Positions 5,597-10,841 of a stretch of 10,841 nt of DNA are shown here, piece by piece. This DNA comes from Bacteroidales bacterium (GTDB taxonomy: Bacteria; Bacteroidota; Bacteroidia; Bacteroidales; WCHB1-69). Location of the stretch: the NCBI GenBank assembly GCA_028683685.1, contig JAQUHH010000059.1, positions 1 to 10,841 of the forward strand, given 5' to 3'. The notes beneath the pieces are model-generated. The model ran no database searches, was not told where the DNA came from, and saw nothing but the letters and a program-made list of their open reading frames with translations. The position numbers and the translations under genes are program-made. Position 1 is the first letter of the stretch, and each line of letters starts with the position of its first letter.

Positions 5597-7393
5597 ATGA
5601 AGAGATCACATCTTAATCTTATTGTCTTATTCATACTTTCAGCCTTTGTATTTTCTGGTTGTGGTTTAAAAAAAATGATCAAAAACTATCCAGAAGTAAA
5701 GTATGAAGTAAAACCTGAAATGCTTGAAACCAATGGAGGAAAAGTTCAAGTAAGCATTAATGGTAAAATCCCACCAAAATATTTCCACAAAAAAGCAATG
5801 ATGGAAATAGTTCCTGTTCTTCAATCGGACAAAGGAAGCATCGAACTTAAATCCATTAAATTAAAAGGTGAAAAAGCAGAAGGAGAAGGTACTGTTATTA
5901 ATAAAAAAACAGGAGGATCATTCAGTTACACTGAAACTTTTGATTACGACCCAAAATTCAACAGCTCGGTATTATATGGTAATGCCAAAGCTCAGTTGAA
6001 AAAGAAATCAGCAGAAATGACTCAAATCAAATTTGCTGACGGCATCATTTATACCAGCGAAAGAACTATTGTTAATCCAGAATTAGCATCTCAAGCAGCA
6101 CCTGGAACTGGCACAAATGCTCTTTTTGCCAATCATGGTTACGTTAAAGAAGTTCTTATTTCTGAAGAAGCAGTAATCTATTTCGAGCTTGACAGATCAG
6201 ATTTAAGCTGGAGAATTCCAATGAACCAAGACCCTAAATCAGCAGAACAACTAGTAAAATTTATTGATTTTGTTAAAAAAGAATATGTAGTTAAAGAATT
6301 AACATTAAACGCATGGGCATCTCCTGAAGGAGAAGAATCTCGTAACTCAAAACTTTCAGAATCTCGTTCAACAACTGCCAATAAATGGTACAATGATCAA
6401 ATAAATACGTTCAAAAAAGAAAAAGCGAAAGAATTAAAAATCAAAGTAAAAGATGTACAAACTGTACTTCCAGAACTTACCCCAAAAGCCAACGGTGAAG
6501 ACTGGGAAGGTTTTATGAAAGCAGTTGAAGCATCTAACATTAAAGACAAAAATGCTATTCTTAATGTAGTTCGCAACCAAGCAGATGTGGCTCGTCGTGA
6601 ACAAGAAATCAGAAATATGACTGTTATCTACCAAGAAATTGAAGAAAACATTTTGCCTCCTCTTCGTCGTGCAGTTATCAAACTTACTTGTCTTGAGCCT
6701 CGCAAAACCGATGAAGATATTGCTACTTTGGCAACTACTGAACCAGAAAAACTGGACAATAAAGAAATTTTCTACGCAGCTACTTTGACCTATGATTTAG
6801 CAACTAAAGAAAAAATTTATCGCAACGCAATTAAAACCTATCCTGAAGATTGGAGAGGTTATAATGACTTAGCTAGTGTATTAATTATGACAAAAAATTA
6901 CGGCGAAGCTAAAACAATGGCTGAAAAAGCAAATACGATGTCGCCAAACAACGGATTGGTACTTAACAATCTTGGTGTTATTGCAATGATTAATAGAGAT
7001 TTTGCTTCTGCTAAATCATATATTGAATCATCACAAAAAAATGGTGTTAACCAAAATTATAACATGGGCTTCTTCGCTATAAAAGAAGGCAACTATGCAA
7101 AAGCAATTAGTCTTTTTGGAAACAAAACTTGCGACTATAACGTAGCTTTAGCACAACTTTTAACAGCGAATCTAAGTGCTGCTACCCAAAATCTTGATTG
7201 CATGAAAAACAAAACTGCAGCATCATATTATCTTGCAGCTATAATTGCCAGTCGTTCTGGTAATAAAGCAAACATGCTTACCAACTTGAAAAAAGCGTGT
7301 GAAATGGATGCTTCATTCAAAGCACAAGCAAAAGATGATAGAGAATTTATGAAACACTTTAGTCATGCCGAATTTTTAGAAGCAATTCGTTAA
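5597..7393 (+). CDS. Lipoprotein with OmpA-like domain and C-terminal TPR repeats
   Basis: The 598-residue product has a lipoprotein signal ending FSGC, with Cys22 as the lipidated residue. The following GLKKMIK is basic and lacks the acidic surface-export signal known from some Bacteroidota, so a periplasm-facing location is inferred. Residues about 35-160 look beta-rich and of unknown fold. Residues about 185-365 resemble an OmpA-like peptidoglycan-binding domain (AVIYFELDRSDL; LNAWASPEGEESRNSKLSESR). It is interrupted by a charged helical insert at about 268-345 before the closing strand PPLRRAVIKL, a layout also seen in Bacteroides OmpA-family proteins. Residues about 400-595 contain TPR-like helical pairs (AIKTYPEDWRGYNDLASVL; SPNNGLVLNNLGVIAMINRD). 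A structural or assembly role linking the outer membrane and cell wall is inferred. It is monocistronic, with its own promoter and terminator. Confidence 0.85.
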   Translation: MKRSHLNLIVLFILSAFVFSGCGLKKMIKNYPEVKYEVKPEMLETNGGKVQVSINGKIPPKYFHKKAMMEIVPVLQSDKGSIELKSIKLKGEKAEGEGTVINKKTGGSFSYTETFDYDPKFNSSVLYGNAKAQLKKKSAEMTQIKFADGIIYTSERTIVNPELASQAAPGTGTNALFANHGYVKEVLISEEAVIYFELDRSDLSWRIPMNQDPKSAEQLVKFIDFVKKEYVVKELTLNAWASPEGEESRNSKLSESRSTTANKWYNDQINTFKKEKAKELKIKVKDVQTVLPELTPKANGEDWEGFMKAVEASNIKDKNAILNVVRNQADVARREQEIRNMTVIYQEIEENILPPLRRAVIKLTCLEPRKTDEDIATLATTEPEKLDNKEIFYAATLTYDLATKEKIYRNAIKTYPEDWRGYNDLASVLIMTKNYGEAKTMAEKANTMSPNNGLVLNNLGVIAMINRDFASAKSYIESSQKNGVNQNYNMGFFAIKEGNYAKAISLFGNKTCDYNVALAQLLTANLSAATQNLDCMKNKTAASYYLAAIIASRSGNKANMLTNLKKACEMDASFKAQAKDDREFMKHFSHAEFLEAIR

Positions 7394-7417
7394 TCTAAAA
7401 GTTTTTATTAAAAAAAA

Positions 7418-7441
7418 GGAGTCGAAACGACTCCTTTTTTT
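7418..7441 (+). terminator. Intrinsic terminator of the OmpA-like/TPR lipoprotein gene
   Basis: GGAGTCG (7418-7424), loop AAA and CGACTCC (7428-7434) form a perfect 7-bp GC-rich stem followed by seven T residues. It lies 25 nt past the stop at 7393. Seven A residues (7411-7417) precede the stem, so it could also terminate the converging GSCFA transcript from the other strand. Confidence 0.93.
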
Positions 7442-7488
7442 CTTCAATAGAAACTAGATATTTTATTGAAGATTTTATTGAATAAAAT
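7441..7488. repeat. Overlapping short inverted and tandem repeats
   Basis: TCTTCAATA (7441-7449) and TATTGAAGA (7464-7472) are perfect 9-bp inverted copies with a 14-nt loop. A 12-bp unit, ATTTTATTGAAG, is repeated in tandem at 7460-7471 and 7472-7483 with one final mismatch. The second unit also starts a hairpin, ATTTTATT / AATAAAAT (7472-7488). It lies between convergent genes and may help end minus-strand transcription, or may simply be low-complexity DNA. Confidence 0.4.
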
Positions 7489-7550
7489 AATAATTTCAAA
7501 TTGTCAAACATCAGCGAGTCATACTTTCAAACAAATCTCAAAAGTTCAAC

Positions 7551-7577
7551 ATCCCTGCATCGCTTCGCTCAACATAT
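7551..7577. repeat. 27-nt intergenic repeat, copy 2
   Basis: This matches 1221-1247 at 21 of 27 positions without gaps. It ends 19 nt short of the GSCFA stop codon, that is, in the 3' untranslated part of that minus-strand gene. A small hairpin, ATATGG (7574-7579) with CC-A-ATAT (7586-7592), overlaps its right end, similar in placement to the stem-loop that overlaps copy 1. Confidence 0.45.
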
Positions 7578-7596
7578 GGCAATTTCCAATATTTTC

Positions 7597-8571
7597 TCAA
7601 TGTCTAAAGAAAACCTTTTCTGCGGAAAAATCTTTAAATGGATATTTCCTTTGAAGAGAGTCAATTTGCTGAATCATTTTCTGACAATGATATTTATAAG
7701 CTTCACTCTCTTTAAAAAACACTTTATGCTCCATCGCTTTCTTTATTTTTTCAATTTCTTGAATCATTATAAGCGTTTCTTTTTCAAAATATACAGTTGA
7801 AAAATGATTAAATATATAATTGATAGCCAACTGATTAGGATGTATCATATCATCGTCATAAAAACGATAATCTCGCAAATCATCCATCATTATTTCGTAG
7901 GCTGGATAGTAATCCACAAAATCAAAATTATCTTTCAAAGCATGACAAAGAAGTATGAGTAAAGCCTTGCTTTTTTGATTTTCGGCAAAACCATCTGAAA
8001 GATATCGAATAGGACTTAACGTTATAATAATTTTGATGTTTTTATTTTGCTCTTTTAGTTTTTTAAAAAGCGTAATGTAGATATTCAATGTTTGATTAAA
8101 ATCAATAACTCTTTTTTCAAAATAATTTGCAGGCAATTTATGACAATTAGCAACTGTTTTATCCTTGCTCTTTAAATTGTATATATGAGCCGACCCAAAT
8201 GTAATAAAAAGGATGTTTGTGCTTTTTATTGCCACAGAAGCACTCGTAATGCTTTGATTTATTTTCTCTAAACATTTTTCCTTTTCTACATCCGAAAATC
8301 GACTATGAAAATCAAAAGAATGCCATGCTCCTTGATGTTCAAACAAATCACTTTCTGAAAAGAGCTTATTTTGAATTAATATTTCCAAAGAATTAGAAAT
8401 AGAAATCGGATTATAAACAATTCCAAATGGATTTATAATGGATTCAAACTTTAATCTTTGTAATTGATATCCAATATTTTCCGTAAAACAAGAACCCATA
8501 AAAAAAAGTTTGTCTTTTCCTTCTATTTTATACTTTGAAAAAAAGCTATTTAAGACTGTCCTAAATTCCAT
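7597..8571 (-). CDS. GSCFA-domain protein (SGNH-hydrolase-like)
   Basis: From ATG 8569-8571 (MEFRTVLN) the product is 324 residues and appears soluble, with no signal peptide or membrane segment. The namesake motif GSCF is at 26-29, with Ser27 in the position of the SGNH-hydrolase nucleophile. Further family blocks are INPFGIVYNP (46-55), a WHSFDFHSRF block, TFGSAHIY, TLSPIRYLSDGFAENQKSKA and, near the end, DDLRDYRFYDDDMIHPN, whose His244 would be the catalytic His of an esterase-like fold. The biochemical activity of GSCFA proteins is unknown to me beyond this superfamily assignment. The frame is open back to a GTG at 8625, but most homologues I can recall begin close to an M-x-FRT motif, so 8571 is preferred. 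It converges on the lipoprotein gene and is divergent from terC. Confidence 0.85.
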   Translation of the reverse strand: MEFRTVLNSFFSKYKIEGKDKLFFMGSCFTENIGYQLQRLKFESIINPFGIVYNPISISNSLEILIQNKLFSESDLFEHQGAWHSFDFHSRFSDVEKEKCLEKINQSITSASVAIKSTNILFITFGSAHIYNLKSKDKTVANCHKLPANYFEKRVIDFNQTLNIYITLFKKLKEQNKNIKIIITLSPIRYLSDGFAENQKSKALLILLCHALKDNFDFVDYYPAYEIMMDDLRDYRFYDDDMIHPNQLAINYIFNHFSTVYFEKETLIMIQEIEKIKKAMEHKVFFKESEAYKYHCQKMIQQIDSLQRKYPFKDFSAEKVFFRH

Positions 8572-8585
8572 TTTTTTAAACAAAA

Positions 8586-8621
8586 CTACATTATTTTTCT
8601 TTTCAAGTTTGTTTTTTGCAT
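8586..8621 (-). other. Possible 11-codon ORF preceded by a Shine-Dalgarno sequence
   Basis: Upstream of the GSCFA gene the minus strand contains GGAGG (8628-8632), six nt and then an ATG at 8619-8621, opening an ORF of 11 codons (MQKTNLKRKIM) that ends TAG at 8586-8588, 14 nt before the GSCFA ATG. Strong Shine-Dalgarno sites are unusual in Bacteroidota. It could be a leader peptide coupled to the next gene, the start signal of an N-terminally longer GSCFA protein (GTG 8623-8625, only 2 nt from GGAGG), or chance. Confidence 0.25.
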
Positions 8622-8725
8622 ACACTTCCTCCTCAATTTCACATTATTTCCTTACAATTTCTTAAAATAAACCTTACGAACAAGGACTATTTCAAAATTT
8701 TCATCACAAACAAAATTTAAAATAT

Positions 8726-8733
8726 TACTTTTG
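8726..8733 (+). promoter_or_regulatory. Bacteroidota-type -7 box for the terC-family gene
   Basis: TACTTTTG followed by C matches TAnnTTTG and lies 13 bp before the ATG at 8747, predicting a very short leader of about 5-10 nt. No TTG at -33 is seen. Such a short leader leaves no room for a metal-sensing riboswitch. Confidence 0.5.
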
Positions 8734-8746
8734 CAAAAAAAAATCA

Positions 8747-9799
8747 ATGAACCATAATGAAATTCTATTTTTTGGCGGATTTATTTTACTCGTCATTATA
8801 TTTTTGATTATCGACTTGGGTATTTTTGACCGCAAAGCACATGAGGTCGGCATTAAAGAATCTTTAATATGGACCATAATTTGGATTGTCTCTGCTTTTC
8901 TATTTTTTGTAATGCTTCGATTTTGGGGACACGAACTTCATGGATTGGAAACCATGGAAGACATCAAAATGGTATCTGAAAAATACAAACATGGCTTAGA
9001 ACTTGAGGGTTTAAGCCTTAATGAGGCTTTACAATTATATAGAAACACTCTTTCCATCGAATTTATCACGGGTTATTTAGTTGAAAAATCGCTTAGTATT
9101 GATAATATTTTTGTTTTTATTCTCATATTTGCATCCTTTGGCATTCCGAGCATACATTATAAAAGAGTTCTTACATGGGGTATAATCGGAGCCGTTGTAA
9201 TGCGATTTGTTTTCATTTTTGCCAGTGCCGCTCTGATTCAAAAATACGATTGGATTTTATATCTTTTTGGCGGATTTTTAATATTTACTGGGCTCAAAAT
9301 GTTTTTTACAAAGCATGAAAAAGAGAAAGATCCAAGCAAAAATATAATTGTAAAATGGTTGTCCAAACACTTTAATGTTACAGAAACGCTACATGGACAA
9401 GATTTTATTTATCGAGATCATCACAAAACATACATTACCCCTTTATTTATCTGTTTGATTATCATAGAATTATCAGACGTTCTTTTTGCGGTGGATTCCA
9501 TTCCGGCTATTTTTGCCATTACCAAAGACCCTTTTGTGGTGTTTTTTTCAAATATTTTTGCCATTTTGGGACTTCGGGCTCTGTTCTTTTTGGTAAGCAA
9601 TATTCTTCCCATGTTCCGTTTCCTTCACTTAGGACTGGCTGTATTGCTTAGCTTTATTGGCGTTAAAATGCTAGCCCATAACCCATTAAAAGAAATGGGA
9701 TTTGAAACATATCATTCACTAATCATCATTTTCTTGATTCTAACAGTGAGCATCTTGGCTTCTATATTTATTCCTGAAAAGAAAAAGATAGAGGAATAA
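8747..9799 (+). CDS. TerC/Alx-family integral membrane protein, predicted metal exporter
   Basis: This 350-residue inner-membrane protein has about eight or nine hydrophobic segments. The two family signature blocks are EKSLSIDN (113-120, with Glu113 and Asp119) and ELSDVLFAVDSIPA (241-254, with Glu241, Asp244 and Asp250); these acidic residues within membrane helices, along with Asp23 in LIIDLGIFDRK, are the expected metal-coordinating sites. In E. coli the relative Alx exports manganese, while other TerC members are linked to tellurite resistance or to metal loading of secreted enzymes, so Mn2+ export is plausible but inferred. A hydrophilic insert at about 62-103 between the second and third membrane segments is longer than in the E. 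coli protein as I recall it. It stands alone, divergent from the GSCFA gene and converging on the M28 gene 39 bp away. No ter-cluster genes are adjacent. Confidence 0.9.
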   Translation: MNHNEILFFGGFILLVIIFLIIDLGIFDRKAHEVGIKESLIWTIIWIVSAFLFFVMLRFWGHELHGLETMEDIKMVSEKYKHGLELEGLSLNEALQLYRNTLSIEFITGYLVEKSLSIDNIFVFILIFASFGIPSIHYKRVLTWGIIGAVVMRFVFIFASAALIQKYDWILYLFGGFLIFTGLKMFFTKHEKEKDPSKNIIVKWLSKHFNVTETLHGQDFIYRDHHKTYITPLFICLIIIELSDVLFAVDSIPAIFAITKDPFVVFFSNIFAILGLRALFFLVSNILPMFRFLHLGLAVLLSFIGVKMLAHNPLKEMGFETYHSLIIIFLILTVSILASIFIPEKKKIEE

Positions 9800-9838
9800 A
9801 TTATTGAAAAAACAATCTTAAATAAAGTCGAACAGAGC

Positions 9839-10841
9839 TTACAGTTGCACGATGGTAACTTCTGTTTTTTCTAACCGAATGTAATCAATGGTGGCTGTTT
9901 TTCCAGGAATTAATGCCGACATTCGAGCCATGTAATCATAGATATTTCCGATTGGTTTTCCATCTATAGCCACAATAATATCTCCTTTTAAGAGACCCGC
10001 CAAATCGGCAATGCCTCCTTTGCGAACACCATCAATTCTCAAGCCTTTTTGATCGCTCCCCGAAACGTCGGGAATAATACCCAAAGTCACTTTCAGTCGT
10101 CCATGACCTTGTGTAGAAACAGGGGCTGGTAGTTCATTATAGGTGACTTCCATGTTTGTGTTTAACAACGGAAATACAAAATCATAGGTAAAATTTGAAA
10201 TTTTTGCAAGTCCAGGATAATTAATTTTATCTTCGGTATCAAATACGGTATGATAATCTTGGTGAGCTCCGGTAGACAAAAACAAAACTGGAATTTTTTC
10301 AGAATAGAAAGAAGAGTGATCAGAGGGACCATATCCATCTTGATTTTTTTGAATTAAGAATTTATGTTTTTTATTTGCATTATCAATGTATTCATCAAAC
10401 TCAAGAGCTGTGCCGGTGCCTCCAATTTGGAGCCTTTGTTCTTCGTTTAATCGTCCGACCATATCTAAATTTATCATAAGTTTTATTTTAGCTGGGTCAA
10501 TTAAAGCGGCTTTTATAAATTCTTTCGAACCAATTATTCCCAATTCCTCTGCTCCAAATGCAACAAAAACGACTGATTTTTTCAACTTCGATTTATTGGC
10601 TTGCAGTTTTTTTGCCAAATCAAGCATTACTGCTACTCCCGAAGCATTATCATCGGCTCCCGGATGAATTGCAATGGTGTCTGGCGAACGCGAATTGCTT
10701 CCATGCCCTCCATGTCCCAAATGATCATAATGAGCTCCAATAACAATAAATTCATTTTTCAAAACAGGATCGGTTCCATCAATAATGCCAATTACATTTT
10801 GAGTTGCCGAACGGGTAATATCCAGATCGGTAATAGCCGCT
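9839..10841 (-). CDS. M28-family zinc aminopeptidase with C-terminal PDZ domain, 5' end missing
   Basis: The frame runs off the right edge. Reading from the first complete codon (10838-10840), 333 residues are visible, beginning AAITDLDITRSATQNVIGII. All M28 metal ligands are present (visible-fragment numbering): His37 in GAHYDHLG, Asp63 in PGADDNASG, Glu98-Glu99 in GAEELG, Asp126 in NLDMVGR and His197 in DYHTVFDT, so an active di-zinc aminopeptidase is expected. Residues about 247-331 form a PDZ domain (GRLKVTLGIIPDV; GGIADLAGLLKGDIIVAIDGKPI). The M28-PDZ arrangement is common in Bacteroidota secreted peptidases, so an exported protein is likely, but the signal peptide and any PA domain would lie outside the window. 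There is no genuine start inside the window, because a TTG at 10760-10762 encodes an internal Leu. It converges on terC with a 39-bp gap and no clear terminator. Confidence 0.93.
   Translation of the reverse strand, partial: AAITDLDITRSATQNVIGIIDGTDPVLKNEFIVIGAHYDHLGHGGHGSNSRSPDTIAIHPGADDNASGVAVMLDLAKKLQANKSKLKKSVVFVAFGAEELGIIGSKEFIKAALIDPAKIKLMINLDMVGRLNEEQRLQIGGTGTALEFDEYIDNANKKHKFLIQKNQDGYGPSDHSSFYSEKIPVLFLSTGAHQDYHTVFDTEDKINYPGLAKISNFTYDFVFPLLNTNMEVTYNELPAPVSTQGHGRLKVTLGIIPDVSGSDQKGLRIDGVRKGGIADLAGLLKGDIIVAIDGKPIGNIYDYMARMSALIPGKTATIDYIRLEKTEVTIVQL

Noticed and set aside
7501..7800. 99-codon plus-strand frame antisense to the end of the GSCFA gene
   Set aside because: It is Phe-rich, has no recognisable motif, and mostly mirrors the GSCFA coding sequence. 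The conserved GSCFA motifs are on the opposite strand.
8626..8746. Possible Mn-sensing yybP-ykoY riboswitch upstream of the terC-family gene
   Set aside because: The region is very AT-rich, shows none of the GC-rich paired elements of that riboswitch, and has a promoter-like box only 13 bp before the ATG.
9800..9838. Bidirectional terminator between terC and the M28 gene
   Set aside because: Only a 4-bp ATTG/CAAT pairing around six A residues is present, which is too weak to call.
10386..10743. Plus-strand frames of 93 and 61 codons opposite the M28 gene
   Set aside because: They are antisense to the M28 catalytic core, whose metal ligands are fully conserved on the minus strand.
10760..10762. 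TTG as the start codon of the M28 gene
   Set aside because: The frame stays open upstream to the edge and encodes the typical TQNVIGI...DGTDPVL segment of the family, so this is an internal Leu and the gene is cut by the window.
1..10841. CRISPR arrays, insertion sequences, tRNA or rRNA genes, phage or defence genes
   Set aside because: No regularly spaced repeats, transposase motifs, tRNA cloverleaf or rRNA-like segments were seen, and every long open region is explained by a chromosomal household gene.

Overview
The window looks like chromosomal DNA from a low-GC member of the Bacteroidota. Two things point there. First, several gene starts are preceded by the phylum's TAnnTTTG promoter box (best example at 5514-5544, with an upstream TTG). 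Second, the gene families are typical of the phylum: a PpiD-like foldase beginning MAVIGRIRKH, a GSCFA protein, an OmpA-like/TPR lipoprotein and a short secreted SPOR protein. The order or genus cannot be fixed from this sequence. No mobile element, CRISPR array, tRNA or rRNA is visible, and the content reads as core or household genes.

Layout. Positions 1-86 (-) hold the N-terminus of a membrane-anchored SurA/PpiD-like peptidyl-prolyl isomerase, cut by the window edge. 249-1127 (-) is fabD (malonyl-CoA:ACP transacylase). 1128-1321 is a structured intergenic region with an imperfect stem-loop and a hairpin after the next gene. 1322-4050 (-) is a tight three-gene unit, MFS-type permease - fetA - fetB, in which the last two form the predicted FetAB metal (iron) exporter. 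A 166-bp divergent region follows. 4217-5509 (+) is a two-gene unit, a tandem universal-stress protein and a secreted SPOR-domain protein. 5597-7393 (+) is an OmpA-like/TPR lipoprotein with its own strong promoter and a textbook intrinsic terminator at 7418-7441. 7597-8571 (-) is a GSCFA (SGNH-hydrolase-like) protein converging on it. 8747-9799 (+) is a TerC/Alx-family membrane protein. 9839-10841 (-) is a secreted-type M28 zinc peptidase with a C-terminal PDZ domain, cut by the right edge.

How it fits together. Two unlinked loci (FetAB and TerC) suggest transition-metal export. SPOR, OmpA-like and PpiD-like proteins serve the cell envelope, and fabD supplies malonyl-ACP for fatty-acid synthesis. 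I do not see a convincing undescribed multi-gene system. The observations most worth checking are a 27-nt sequence found in two intergenic regions downstream of minus-strand genes, a possible leaderless transcript for the MFS gene, the linkage of that permease to fetAB, and a short Shine-Dalgarno-preceded ORF in front of the GSCFA gene.
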